From Acetomicrobium flavidum (GTDB lineage: Bacteria; Synergistota; Synergistia; Synergistales; Acetomicrobiaceae), in NCBI RefSeq assembly GCF_900129645.1, contig NZ_FSQZ01000001.1, forward strand, positions 1,054,001 through 1,118,000: a stretch of 64,000 nucleotides of DNA. The letters run 5' to 3'. Positions 8,799 to 18,060 of this stretch are shown one piece after another. The notes under the pieces were generated by a model. That model saw only the letters and a list, made by a program, of their open reading frames with translations, ran no database searches and was not told the origin of the DNA. The number at the start of each line of letters is the position of its first letter. Positions within the stretch are counted from its first letter, which is position 1. The translations under genes and the position numbers were made by a program.

Positions 8799-9484
8799 GG
8801 GAAGAAAAGATCCTCGTGGTTGAAGACGAGAAATCCATAGCATCACTGATAAAACAGTATCTCGCCATGAAGGGATACGATGTCATCGTTGCAGATGATG
8901 GGGATAAGGCGCTTTCCATATGTTACGAAGCGCTGCCCCAGCTGGTCATATTGGATTTGATGTTGCCCACCATGGACGGCTGGGAAGTATGCCGCAGGCT
9001 CAAAAAGGATCCCGCCACAGCGGATATACCGATCATCATGCTCACGGCCAGGCGCGACGAGAGGGACGTAATAGAAGGCCTTGAGCTTGGAGCCGACGAT
9101 TACATCAAAAAACCATTTTCTTTGAGCGAACTGCATGCCCGGATTAAATCAATATTAAGGAGAAGATCTTCCACTTCGAGATCTGGTGAATTAATAAAGG
9201 TAGGCGAGATGGAGTTAAACGCAGATACTGGCGAATTGACGTACGAGGACAAGAGCATAAGTTTAACGCCTATCGAGACCGAGATATTGAAGGTCCTCAT
9301 TGAAAACGCGCCAAAGGTAGTATCCAGGGAGCAGCTCCTTGTCAAGGTCTGGGGTACGTCTTTGGGGGAAACGCGAACCCTTGATGCCCATATATGCAGG
9401 CTGAGGGCAAAAATCAAGGAATTGGGCATTAATCCTTCCTTGATCGTGACCATAAGGCATCGCGGTTATAGAATAGCGGTATAA
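8795..9484 (+). CDS. PhoB/PhoP-like response regulator (OmpR family)
   Basis: A 229-residue transcription regulator with an N-terminal receiver domain (about 4-118) and a C-terminal winged helix (about 130-228). The acidic pocket is ED at 10-11, the phospho-acceptor is Asp54 in LVILDLML, Thr is in MLTAR, and Lys is in YIKKPF. The DNA-binding half shows LTPIETEILKVL and the wing GYRIAV. Start TTG 8795 overlaps the phoU stop and sits four bases after GGGGGAGG. Its position between phoU and the kinase points to control of phosphate-responsive genes, probably including this operon. Confidence 0.92.
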   Translation: MREEKILVVEDEKSIASLIKQYLAMKGYDVIVADDGDKALSICYEALPQLVILDLMLPTMDGWEVCRRLKKDPATADIPIIMLTARRDERDVIEGLELGADDYIKKPFSLSELHARIKSILRRRSSTSRSGELIKVGEMELNADTGELTYEDKSISLTPIETEILKVLIENAPKVVSREQLLVKVWGTSLGETRTLDAHICRLRAKIKELGINPSLIVTIRHRGYRIAV

Positions 9485-9490
9485 CGAACG

Positions 9491-11257
9491 ATGAGAAGCA
9501 TTAAAGGACGAATCATATTATTTACGATTCTTCTCGTCTTGATATCTGTCGGTTCGTCGTGGTATTTGGCATCTAAGACATCTGAGGACTTGCTATTAAG
9601 ACGCTCTATCGATGATCAGGGCAAGCTGGCTAACTCTTTGGAGGAAGCGTTAAAGGAGCTGAAGATGCCAGAGGCCATATCGTTCCTATCTAAAAATAAG
9701 GGGTTGATCGAAGATAGAATATTGCTGTACGACACGACCGGCAGAGCCATGTGGGACAGCAAGCCTGACGAAGCGAAGATAGAGTATTTGTTCGGGAATC
9801 TGGAGTTCCAAGAAGCCTTAAGGGGAACGGAAGTTACCAAATACATTTATAACGAAAACAGTGGATATTATACTGTTAACTTTTTTAAGAAGATTGCATT
9901 GCAAGACGGAGACGTAGTGATTACGCTATCCAGGACGTTGGGAGAAATCAGCGCGGTTCGACAAAAGTTAAGCCTTTACTTTTTCATGCTGATGCTTTTC
10001 GTCTTATGTTTGGCCACCTTCTTCGGCCATCTCATCGTAAGACGGATTTTACATCCCTTGGGCGAGCTTAGCTCGGTAGCTGAGAATTTAGCCTTGGGCA
10101 AACCGGCGAGGTTTTCGCTGGTAGGTCCTCCTGAAATTTCCAATTTGGCGAGATCCTTAAAGGAAATGGCCGAGAACTTACAGCACGCCTTGGAGAACTT
10201 GAGCCAACAAAGAAACGACCTAAAACAACTTATAGACTTACTGCCGGCAGGCGTAATCCTCATTGACAACGAAGGACGCGTGCGTTACATAAACGAGAGC
10301 GCCATCAATTCATTGGATATGCCGCAGGGCGATTATACGGGCAAACCCTTCATCGGTGTTGCGGGGATATCTAAGCTCATGGAACTTTACGACACCTTGA
10401 GGATATCACCTGAGGCATCCGTTGAAATTACAACCTCAAAAAATAAATATCTTAACTGTAAGGGTAGAAGGATAAGCAAGGGATTCTTGCTCTTAATCAC
10501 GGACATGACCGAACAAAGGCAGCTCGAATTGGCCAGAAGAAATTTCATGGCCGACGCCAGCCACGAGTTTCAGACTCCACTTACGGTGATAAGGGCCTCT
10601 GCCGAGATCATAATGGATAATCCTGAATTACCACAGGAAGAACAAAGGGAGCTGCTCAAGAAGATCGTAAACCAGCAGGAACGCCTATCCAAATTAGTAG
10701 ACGATTTGCTATATCTTGCCAAGCTAGAAGCACAACCAAACAAATCGATGATGCAAAAAAGACAGATCGTAGATTTGGCTCAATTGCTCAGAGAAATCGT
10801 TGATGAATATAGAGACTACCCACAGGCTCGGAAAATAAGCTGGAATGTAGTCATAGAACCAGAAAGCGCTAATATCTTAGCTTCACCCGAGGAACTAAAG
10901 AAGGCAATAGGAAACGTCATCGATAACGCCCTTAAATTCACCCGACAGAAATATGAGGACGAAGACGGAGGTTTCATATCCGTATCGCTCATAGATGGGC
11001 ATACTCATTGGCGTATACAGATATCGGACAACGGCGTTGGCATATCGGAGGATATGACCGAAGGCATATACGAGAGGTTCCAAAGGGGATCAGTTTCGCT
11101 AAAGGGACGAAGGAAAACGATCGGTTATGGGCTTGGACTCGCCATCACAAAAAACATAATAGAGGCCCATGGTGGTTTAATAGAGCTCACGTCTAAGGCA
11201 GAACCTACCACATTTACGATAAGCCTGCCCAAATTGCCCGAAAAAAATCGGGATTAG
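9491..11257 (+). CDS. phoR: PhoR-like membrane sensor histidine kinase
   Basis: A 588-residue kinase. It has a membrane segment at about 8-26, a periplasmic sensor part to about 160, a second helix at about 163-187, HAMP (190-240), a PAS domain beginning LPAGVILIDNEGRVRYIN, HisKA with the phosphorylated His358 in ADASHEFQTPL, and an ATPase domain with NALKF, ISDNGVGI and GYGLGLAI boxes. PAS plus HAMP in this operon matches PhoR, which phosphorylates the PhoB-type partner encoded 6 bases upstream. No clear ribosome site precedes the ATG, so it probably depends on translation of the regulator gene. A hairpin terminator follows. Confidence 0.92.
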   Translation: MRSIKGRIILFTILLVLISVGSSWYLASKTSEDLLLRRSIDDQGKLANSLEEALKELKMPEAISFLSKNKGLIEDRILLYDTTGRAMWDSKPDEAKIEYLFGNLEFQEALRGTEVTKYIYNENSGYYTVNFFKKIALQDGDVVITLSRTLGEISAVRQKLSLYFFMLMLFVLCLATFFGHLIVRRILHPLGELSSVAENLALGKPARFSLVGPPEISNLARSLKEMAENLQHALENLSQQRNDLKQLIDLLPAGVILIDNEGRVRYINESAINSLDMPQGDYTGKPFIGVAGISKLMELYDTLRISPEASVEITTSKNKYLNCKGRRISKGFLLLITDMTEQRQLELARRNFMADASHEFQTPLTVIRASAEIIMDNPELPQEEQRELLKKIVNQQERLSKLVDDLLYLAKLEAQPNKSMMQKRQIVDLAQLLREIVDEYRDYPQARKISWNVVIEPESANILASPEELKKAIGNVIDNALKFTRQKYEDEDGGFISVSLIDGHTHWRIQISDNGVGISEDMTEGIYERFQRGSVSLKGRRKTIGYGLGLAITKNIIEAHGGLIELTSKAEPTTFTISLPKLPEKNRD

Positions 11258-11324
11258 GGGTTTTCAAATCCCAAAAAAGGATGTACAATCAGGATTGTAA
11301 TTGAAATTGTGCCGTCATTAGTAT

Positions 11325-11362
11325 ACAATAGATCGCCTTAAGGGCGGTCTATTGTGTTTTTT
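11325..11362 (+). terminator. Terminator of the pst-pho operon
   Basis: A 13-bp stem (11325-11337 with 11343-11355, one G-T wobble), a five-base loop TTAAG, then a T-rich run. It lies 68 bases beyond the kinase stop codon. A smaller inverted repeat, ACAATC/GATTGT, is just upstream at 11285-11298. Confidence 0.88.
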
Positions 11363-11442
11363 GGCACCTGCGGCTAGGTAAAAATACTTATTTCATAGAG
11401 GTAGGTGGTAAGGGATTTAAACTCTTACAAAAGGAGGTTGCG

Positions 11443-12144
11443 ATGATATTGAAGAAATCGCTTCGCGCGAGATACTATATCATGGCAAAGATAGTAACGA
11501 TATTTTTATTTTTCTCTACCATACTATCCATCGCTACTCCCGGAATTGGTGAGATAAATGACGAAAAATCAAAAGAAAATATCGTTTTTCACGATAAGAT
11601 CATTCAAACATTGGCAGAAACAGGCAATTCTCCTGAAGATATAATTCGCTGGCAAAAAGAATGCCCCACCTCCACGCTTAGGTTTTTAAGCGAAATGCTT
11701 CCAGATGAGCAGGAAATGATAGCATCCCTCGCCAAGTACATCAGAAAGGTCAACCCCAAAATCGCATCCAAGACGTTATGGAGGGAAGCCTGTGCTTTCG
11801 CATACTACTCTAAAAAATATGGCGTTCCCAAGGAGCTCCTCATCGCCGTTGCCAAGGCTGAAAGCCACTTCGATCCCAAGGCGACCAGCTCCAAAGGTGC
11901 CGTTGGAGTCATGCAGGTAGTGTGGGATACGCACTCTGCTCTACTTTCAGCCAACGGAATAACGTCAAAAAACCACCTAAACGACCCCGAGCTTGGAATA
12001 GCCGCCGGTGCATTGTTGCTGTCTCGTTATATTAGGGCTTACGGATCGGAGCATAAGGCATTAGATCGATATTACGGAACGGCATCCGTAAGGTACAAAA
12101 ATATGATCAACAAAAACATGATGGCACTTGAAAGTTTTCTATAA
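11443..12144 (+). CDS. Secreted lytic transglycosylase (SLT domain)
   Basis: A 233-residue exported murein lytic transglycosylase that cleaves the glycan strand of peptidoglycan. An N-terminal hydrophobic stretch (about 10-35) serves as signal or anchor. The lysozyme-like domain begins near residue 130 with the catalytic Glu in VAKAESHFDPKATS, followed by GAVGVMQV and a late YYGTASVRY segment. An AAAGGAGGT site precedes ATG 11443. Residues 40-120 have no recognised domain. The gene is monocistronic, between two strong hairpins. Confidence 0.9.
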   Translation: MILKKSLRARYYIMAKIVTIFLFFSTILSIATPGIGEINDEKSKENIVFHDKIIQTLAETGNSPEDIIRWQKECPTSTLRFLSEMLPDEQEMIASLAKYIRKVNPKIASKTLWREACAFAYYSKKYGVPKELLIAVAKAESHFDPKATSSKGAVGVMQVVWDTHSALLSANGITSKNHLNDPELGIAAGALLLSRYIRAYGSEHKALDRYYGTASVRYKNMINKNMMALESFL

Positions 12145-12147
12145 AAG

Positions 12148-12184
12148 ATACACCCCTAAGCTAAAAATTAGCTTAGGGGTGTAT
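12148..12184. terminator. Bidirectional terminator, transglycosylase / superoxide reductase
   Basis: A perfect 17-bp stem (12148-12164 with 12168-12184) around an AAA loop, between the stop codons of two convergent genes. Confidence 0.85.
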
Positions 12185-12207
12185 TGGCGACTAACCGCTT
12201 ATGCCGT

Positions 12208-12600
12208 TTACTTTACCTTTATCTCCTTAGAACTTTCCCATAATCCATGTATGTTGCAATAGGACATGGCCAAAAGCGTACCGGATTTGTTAAGCTTAAC
12301 CTTGGCGGTTACGCAGGGCTCGCTGTAAGCTGGGCCAGTATTGGGACCGCCAACATGCTCTCCGTGAGCCGTAAATTCGTAAGAACCAATCTCAAAGGGG
12401 AACTTTTCATCCTCCCCCTTAAAGAATAACTTTATCCATCTGATATGATGTTCCGTCGTATTGGGGTGAGGTATTTCCTTGCCCACGCTAACCGTAATAA
12501 CGAACGCTTCGCCGGAAGCGACCTCATCGGGAGACTCAATGACCGGGATATGCTTTTCACCCTTCCAATCGCCTGACTGCATTAAGGCCTCAAACTTCAT
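12208..12600 (-). CDS. Superoxide reductase (neelaredoxin / class II type)
   Basis: A 130-residue non-heme iron enzyme that reduces superoxide to hydrogen peroxide without making oxygen, typical of anaerobes. The iron centre ligands are visible: His in GEKHIPVI, two His in IPHPNTTEHHIRWI, and the C-terminal Cys-x-x-His in CNIHGLW. There is no N-terminal desulforedoxin domain with its four Cys, so it is the one-iron neelaredoxin form. ATG 12600 is chosen over TTG 12606 because GGAGG sits nine bases upstream. With the encapsulated ferritin at 1.9 kb it belongs to the oxygen-defence set of this genome. Confidence 0.93.
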   Translation of the reverse strand: MKFEALMQSGDWKGEKHIPVIESPDEVASGEAFVITVSVGKEIPHPNTTEHHIRWIKLFFKGEDEKFPFEIGSYEFTAHGEHVGGPNTGPAYSEPCVTAKVKLNKSGTLLAMSYCNIHGLWESSKEIKVK

Positions 12601-12657
12601 ATCCAACCCCCTCCTTTTTAAACGTCCTTTTTAAATGCATTTTTATTTTAACACATT

Positions 12658-13440
12658 TTAAAAAGGAGACCATATCTCATCTTCCGAAGGTCCGCTTCTT
12701 ACAATATATATTCTACCCCTTGCCCTATCCCACGCGTAAAGGCCCGATCCACCGCGTGGCCTTCCCATAGAATCAAGAAACGTCATATTATATGAAAGAG
12801 CGGTATCCACGCTGATATAGCCATATATCTTGCACGCAAAGGGAAGATTTCCGACCATATTGGGAGTAGGCCAGCCCCCAAGGGGAGCCAGAGGAGCTTT
12901 AGTCTTTATCTTTTCTATGATGTTTGCCACCTCAACCGGAGCGGTCCGTATGCCATAGATCCTAGCTTCTCTTGATTCGTAAAGGCGCAAAAATAAACTC
13001 CTTGCAAGCCAGGGAGCGCCCTTTTCGTCCATCGACAGCAACGAACCTATAGCCACATACACGGCATCTAAGGCAGCCAGTGGTTTTGGGACCATTTGAG
13101 GTATCCATAGACCCTCTATCGAACTCCAGAGGGCCGGATCTCCCTGTGGAAATAGTTCACTGATCAGTCTCAATGCAATTGAGGCTCTTTTTTCGTCGTT
13201 TAAATCCTTGTTAAATAATGATTCCCACATATCATATTGAGACATATCCTTAGGGGCCTGCTGTAATAGGCGCTCTTGCAGCTTTAAACCGTCGCTTTCT
13301 CCGGCTTCCTTGCTCTCGTATAAAGAAACGAGGTCCTCGAACTCCGTTCCATAGGAAGGCTGCGTAAGACAAAGGGACAAAAAGGCAAATATTACGACCA
13401 AAACTATCCCTTTAACGACGAAACTTAGATATTTTTTCAT
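12658..13440 (-). CDS. Secreted protein of unknown function
   Basis: I do not recognise a family. The 260-residue product has a signal peptide (MKKYLSFVVKG then a hydrophobic stretch, cleavage near residue 30, no lipobox Cys). A helical middle part contains FEDLVSLYESKEAG, and a C-terminal Gly/Pro-rich part includes LGGWPTPNMVG and ends GPSEDEIWSPF. ATG 13440 follows AAGGAG; an upstream ATG at 13449 overlaps that site. It is the last gene after dciA-like, 31 bases downstream on the same strand, so it may be read with the dnaA-recF group. Confidence 0.6.
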   Translation of the reverse strand: MKKYLSFVVKGIVLVVIFAFLSLCLTQPSYGTEFEDLVSLYESKEAGESDGLKLQERLLQQAPKDMSQYDMWESLFNKDLNDEKRASIALRLISELFPQGDPALWSSIEGLWIPQMVPKPLAALDAVYVAIGSLLSMDEKGAPWLARSLFLRLYESREARIYGIRTAPVEVANIIEKIKTKAPLAPLGGWPTPNMVGNLPFACKIYGYISVDTALSYNMTFLDSMGRPRGGSGLYAWDRARGRIYIVRSGPSEDEIWSPF

Positions 13441-13471
13441 GTTCGCCATCTCCTTATCTATGTCTAGCCAT

Positions 13472-13957
13472 TTAACTAAACGAATTAAACCTTTTATTAT
13501 AAACTACATACAACCTAGACAACCTCTCTATCATATCGTCAGACAGGTTTTTACCCTTAAACCTTTCCTTTGCCCTTTCAACCTCTTGGGCAATATCTTC
13601 TTCACTTAAAGGTTTTAATCGGGGAACAGTGCTTGAATGAGACATCTCATCCTTATCGAGAACATTTCCCACATATACCGATATGGAATCTATATTTATG
13701 CCCAAGGATAGGGCACGGGAGATTATCTGTCCACTCCTCATATTTATTTCCTGAGCTATCAGAGGTGATGCAGCTATTACCTGAAGCTTCCTCCCCTGAA
13801 TTTGGATTGGCTTCGACTTATTTGATGCCATGCCAACCAATTCTGCCCATGTTTTTTTGATCCTGTAAAAATCTAACAGATCCTTAAGTTCCTTAGACAA
13901 TTCCCTTTCAAGCACCTTAGACACGTGCTCTGGAGCTTCTTTCATCCTAAACTTCAT
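13472..13957 (-). CDS. DUF721 / DciA-like protein
   Basis: A 161-residue protein with the DUF721 domain over about residues 20-110: a tRIKKTWAELVG helix, a strand LQVIAASPLIAQEINMR, then ISVYVGNV. DciA proteins load the replicative helicase DnaB in bacteria that lack DnaC/DnaI loaders, and the gene often sits with recF and dnaN, as here. Its ATG overlaps the mnmG stop by four bases (ATGA). The tail from about 110 is charged and has no known domain. The family assignment is good; helicase loading in this organism is inferred. Confidence 0.75.
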   Translation of the reverse strand: MKFRMKEAPEHVSKVLERELSKELKDLLDFYRIKKTWAELVGMASNKSKPIQIQGRKLQVIAASPLIAQEINMRSGQIISRALSLGINIDSISVYVGNVLDKDEMSHSSTVPRLKPLSEEDIAQEVERAKERFKGKNLSDDMIERLSRLYVVYNKRFNSFS

Positions 13958-15843
13958 GACCTCTTACATCTCTCCTTCGTCTCCAGATACATCCATAAAA
14001 CCTGTAAGTCCGACGGCGTAACGCCTGATATTCGGCCAGCCTGGCCTAAAGTGCCTGGCATTATCTTTTTTAACTTCTCCCTTCCCTCCGACGATAAGCC
14101 AAAGACATCGTCATAATCCATATCACGGGGAATGCGAAGCTGCTCTATCCTCTGCATTTTAGCTGCCAAGGCATTTTCTTTCTGTATGTAACCGGAATAC
14201 TTAACCTCTATCTCTACTCTTGATTTTACCTCATCGTCAAGGGGCTGTGGCGGAGGGACGATCTTACAGATAAATTTATGGTCTATACCAGGCCTCTTCA
14301 ACAAATCGTAGGCTAGGATCGGCTCATCTATGGGCTTTTGGCCCAAAGAAAAGAGCAAGTCGTTGACAGCTTGCGACGGGTAAACCCTCACGCTTTTAAG
14401 GCGGTCTATTTCATCATCGATAGCCTTCCATTTTCTGGTCAACACATTCCAACGCACATCGTCGATCAGGCCCAAACGCCTGCCTATGGGGGCAAGCCTC
14501 CTGTCTGCGTTATCGTGACGCAATAGCAATCTGTATTCACACCTGCTTGTAAGCATCCTGTACGGTTCACGTGTTCCCTTGGTAACTAGGTCATCTATCA
14601 ATACTCCTATGTAGGCCTCGTGCCTGCCCAGCACAAGGGGCTCTTCGCCTCTTAACTTCAAAACGGCGTTGATGCCTGCAATCAGCCCTTGTGCTGCAGC
14701 TTCCTCGTAACCGGAAGTACCGTTTATCTGTCCGGCAAAAAACAGTCCCTCCACCAACTTGGTCTCAAGCCATGGATGAAGCTGGGTTGGTGGAAAATAA
14801 TCGTATTCAATGGCATAACCAGGTTTAAGGATATGTGCCCTTTCACACCCCGGGATGCTCCTTACCATCTCGACCTGGACGTCGTAGGGCAGGCTCGTCG
14901 AGAAGTTTTGCATATATATCTCCTTAGTGTAGCGTGACGTCGGCTCTAAGAATATCGGGTGAGATTCCTTGTCGGGAAACCTGATGACCTTATCCTCTAT
15001 GGACGGACAGTAACGGGGGCCTGGACTTTCCAAGTCGCCTCTCGCCAAAGGGGATCGAGATAAAGAAGACCTTATGATCTCATGGGTCCTTGGAGTAGAT
15101 CTCGTTAGATAACAGGAAAAACCCCCATAAACGCGAGGTTCTCCCCAATGGCTGAAGCACAGCGGTTCAGCTGCAGACTGCTGTGCTTTTAAAGATTTAA
15201 AATCTATCGTGTCGGCATGAAGCCTCGGCGTCGTATCGGTCCTAAGCCTGTCCACCTCGAATCCAATTTGCCTTAGCGAAGATGATAATTTAAGCGATGG
15301 CATTTGACCCAAAGGTCCGGAAGGAAAGCTAACCTGACCTATGAAAACCTTCCCGTTCGTATAAGGTCCAGTCGTTATTATGACGCAGGAGGCGTTATAG
15401 ATTTGGCCCAACAAAGTTTTAACCCCTACTACACGTCCATCTTCTGTAAGCAGGTCTGTTGCCATAGCCTGGTGGACGTACAGGTTATCTGTAGTCTCCA
15501 GTGTTCCTATCATGTGCCTATGGTAATCGGATGGGTCGCACTGAGCTCTAAGTGCCCTTACAGCCGGTCCCTTCGATGTATTAAGCCATCTTATATGAAG
15601 GGTCGAAGCGTCCGTGGCCCTGGCTTGTTCTCCGCCCAAGGCATCTATCTCACGAGTTATGTGACCCTTGGCAGGTCCTCCAATGGAGGGATTGCAGGGC
15701 ATCAGGGCCGTATTATCGAGATAGAGATTAAGTAAAAGAGTACGGGCGCCCATCCGTGCAGAAACCAACGCAGCTTCACATCCTGCATGCCCAGCTCCAA
15801 CCACTATTACATCGAAGGTATTTTCATCTCGTACAGAAGACAT
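13954..15843 (-). CDS. mnmG: tRNA uridine-5-carboxymethylaminomethyl synthesis enzyme MnmG
   Basis: A 629-residue FAD protein that, with MnmE, modifies U34 of tRNAs reading split codon boxes. The N-terminus has the dinucleotide fold VIVVGAGHAGCEAAL and the family-specific MPCNPSIGGPAKG stretch. The middle has YCPSIEDKVIRFPDKESHP (14951-15007), and the C-terminal helical domain binds MnmE. The length is standard. It follows recF with no spacer and precedes the DUF721 gene. Location beside dnaN/dnaA near the origin is common in many bacteria. Confidence 0.97.
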   Translation of the reverse strand: MSSVRDENTFDVIVVGAGHAGCEAALVSARMGARTLLLNLYLDNTALMPCNPSIGGPAKGHITREIDALGGEQARATDASTLHIRWLNTSKGPAVRALRAQCDPSDYHRHMIGTLETTDNLYVHQAMATDLLTEDGRVVGVKTLLGQIYNASCVIITTGPYTNGKVFIGQVSFPSGPLGQMPSLKLSSSLRQIGFEVDRLRTDTTPRLHADTIDFKSLKAQQSAAEPLCFSHWGEPRVYGGFSCYLTRSTPRTHEIIRSSLSRSPLARGDLESPGPRYCPSIEDKVIRFPDKESHPIFLEPTSRYTKEIYMQNFSTSLPYDVQVEMVRSIPGCERAHILKPGYAIEYDYFPPTQLHPWLETKLVEGLFFAGQINGTSGYEEAAAQGLIAGINAVLKLRGEEPLVLGRHEAYIGVLIDDLVTKGTREPYRMLTSRCEYRLLLRHDNADRRLAPIGRRLGLIDDVRWNVLTRKWKAIDDEIDRLKSVRVYPSQAVNDLLFSLGQKPIDEPILAYDLLKRPGIDHKFICKIVPPPQPLDDEVKSRVEIEVKYSGYIQKENALAAKMQRIEQLRIPRDMDYDDVFGLSSEGREKLKKIMPGTLGQAGRISGVTPSDLQVLWMYLETKERCKRS

Positions 15844-16905
15844 TTAAACTGATAATCCCCCTTGATCAATATGCCAGACTTTTCCAGGAAATTCGCCTAT
15901 CCTGTCGTCAGCGGTAGCCGCAATCACCTGGCAACCGCTGTTAAAAAGCGCGTTGATCAAACTAGATTTTGCCTCGCTATCGAGCTCCGCCGTAATTTCG
16001 TCCAACAATATTATAGGTCTTTTTCTCATCTTGAATTCCACAACCTTCGCAGCAGAGAGCATCAACGTCACGGCGAGCTTTCTCCTCTGACCCCGGCTTA
16101 ACGCCTCACTGGCAGGTCTGCCTGTTATCGTCATGCTTAAGTCATCTCTATGGGGACCAGCAAGCGATACTCGCCTAGCCATCTCGTCATTTTTAAAGGC
16201 CGCTATAGACTTATAGAACCCCTCCAAGGGATCCTCAAATAAGTCACAGCTGCCCTCCTTCATGTCAATTTCGACATCAAAATCAAGCAACGAAGGAGAT
16301 ATCTCTTTAAAGCTTATCTTTAAGAGATCTACTATCGTTCTCCTATAGGACCAAATCCACGCTGCGAGGGGGGCCATCGTCTTTATTATGACAGAGTCAT
16401 ATTGCCCCCTTTTTAAGCTGTGATTTCTATGTCGCAAAAGCTTATTATAATCGTATAATCTTCTGGCATATAAAGGTACTATAAGAGCACACAGCTGATT
16501 CAAGAAGTTTCGTCGCACGTATGGTGGTCCATCTACTAAATATACATCGTCGCTCCAGAAGGATAAACAGGGGATGAACGCTCGTAATATTGAAGCATTA
16601 CCCTGTTTACCAGATATCTCGATAACACGCTTCTCATCGATTGTCATCGATACTGCAAGCTCTTCCTCTCCGCAAAACTTGGAGTGAAGCCTTGCTACAC
16701 CACGACCTTGCAATTGCCAGTTTACAAGGTCCTTAAGTTTTTTGCGTCGAGACCCCCACCAACCGCAAAGCATGGACAGAGCCTCAAGCGTATTGGTCTT
16801 GCCGGAGGCATTTGGGCCGACTATTAAGTTTAGACCTTCATACCAACAGACCCGTTCCGGTTTCAAGTTTTTATAATTCAGCCAATATGTTTGGCTAAAT
16901 TTCAT
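15844..16905 (-). CDS. recF: DNA replication/repair protein RecF
   Basis: A 353-residue SMC-like ATPase that helps load RecA at single-strand gaps. Walker A is GPNASGKTN at about 30-38, the signature motif is LSRGQRRKLAV, and Walker B is IILLDEITAELD with the D-loop after it. The start ATG overlaps the end of dnaN by 11 bases, so the two are coupled. The order dnaA-dnaN-recF-mnmG is read leftward. Confidence 0.96.
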   Translation of the reverse strand: MKFSQTYWLNYKNLKPERVCWYEGLNLIVGPNASGKTNTLEALSMLCGWWGSRRKKLKDLVNWQLQGRGVARLHSKFCGEEELAVSMTIDEKRVIEISGKQGNASILRAFIPCLSFWSDDVYLVDGPPYVRRNFLNQLCALIVPLYARRLYDYNKLLRHRNHSLKRGQYDSVIIKTMAPLAAWIWSYRRTIVDLLKISFKEISPSLLDFDVEIDMKEGSCDLFEDPLEGFYKSIAAFKNDEMARRVSLAGPHRDDLSMTITGRPASEALSRGQRRKLAVTLMLSAAKVVEFKMRKRPIILLDEITAELDSEAKSSLINALFNSGCQVIAATADDRIGEFPGKVWHIDQGGLSV

Positions 16906-18052
16906 CCGTTTCTCCTTCTTCTTTTACCATTTCCTCGGGCAATATGACCGGCATAAGGATGTAGAGGAACTTGTCATCCCCAAGCTTTTGCAACCTCATC
17001 TGTCCGTGTGTTCCGTTAAAGCTCATTCGCACGATGGGATCTCCGATTGCCTTAAGCCCCTGCAGCAGGTAGGATACGTTAAATCCAACCTTGAGCGGCT
17101 CTCCGTCAATATCTGCGTCAACATGAACGAAGGCCTCTCCTACGTTTTGGGCACAGGCGGATATCAGGAGGTTTCCTGCCGGCTTTAGATTTAAGATGAC
17201 GACCTTATTAAAATCGCGTACAACTATTTCGACCTTTTCAAGAGCATCTATTAGCTGCTGTCGATCTACGATCATCCAGGTGGTCTTATCCGATAAGATT
17301 ATCTTCTCGTAAGGAGGAAATACGGATTCAACTCTCCTTATGGCCAATTCAATGTCTTCGGTTCTAAAATAGCACTGCGAATCGTCATACAAAATTTCAA
17401 CGACCGTATCCTCACTTAACGTAGATAATATCCTATCCAATTCATTAATTCCCCTTATTGGAATAAGTAAGCTTTCTGTCCTTTCATGATCCGTTTCTGA
17501 TAAAATGGCCTCGGATAAAGATAGTCGCTTGCCATCCGTGGCTATCAGCTTAATGGAATCCTCCTTGAACTCCAAGAGAGCACTCGATAGGTATGGTGGA
17601 AATTCCTCAGTACTGGAGCCTGTAAAAGAGCCTTCGGAAATGATCCTCGATAGCTCTCTTGCCTCAATGTGACATGCAAGTGTAGCTGAGGCAGATGTGG
17701 GCAGTTTTGGAAACTCGTCTGTCGGATAGGTGGTAAAGGTGAATTGGTTTCTGTCGTCCTTTATAATTACCTTTCTATCCGTTGTCTCAATCAGGTATCC
17801 TGTGGACAACTTTTTAATGATCTCCCCAACGCCCTTAGTGGGAAAGACGCATTCTCCTTCCTCCTCAATCTTTGCTTCATGTATTGAACATTTTATCGAT
17901 GTCTTGAGGTCTGTGGCCATTAATGTTATTACATCGTTGTATGCTTTAACATATATGCTTGAAAGCACTGCCATGGATTTAGGTCCCTTTGATGTCCTTT
18001 CTGCTATTTGCCAGTTTCTTACCAGTGCTTGGTCGTCTATTTTTATCCTCAT
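16895..18052 (-). CDS. dnaN: DNA polymerase III beta subunit (sliding clamp)
   Basis: A 385-residue clamp that encircles DNA and tethers polymerase III. Three tandem clamp folds are expected (about 1-125, 130-250, 255-370). Recognisable pieces are LIRGINELDRIL in domain 2, INVLISA-like strands and the C-terminal LMPVILPE, close to the family's LMPMRL ending. A short Glu-rich tail (EEMVKEEGETDEI) extends beyond it. It is 206 bases downstream of dnaA, and the spacer carries DnaA boxes and the probable unwinding site. Confidence 0.97.
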   Translation of the reverse strand: MRIKIDDQALVRNWQIAERTSKGPKSMAVLSSIYVKAYNDVITLMATDLKTSIKCSIHEAKIEEEGECVFPTKGVGEIIKKLSTGYLIETTDRKVIIKDDRNQFTFTTYPTDEFPKLPTSASATLACHIEARELSRIISEGSFTGSSTEEFPPYLSSALLEFKEDSIKLIATDGKRLSLSEAILSETDHERTESLLIPIRGINELDRILSTLSEDTVVEILYDDSQCYFRTEDIELAIRRVESVFPPYEKIILSDKTTWMIVDRQQLIDALEKVEIVVRDFNKVVILNLKPAGNLLISACAQNVGEAFVHVDADIDGEPLKVGFNVSYLLQGLKAIGDPIVRMSFNGTHGQMRLQKLGDDKFLYILMPVILPEEMVKEEGETDEI

Positions 18053-18060
18053 GCCGTAGT

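Noticed and set aside
14560-14575. parS-like sequence GGTTCACGTGTTCC within mnmG
   Set aside because: Only the central CACGTG and part of one arm match the parS consensus; the right arm is wrong, and no second copy was seen.
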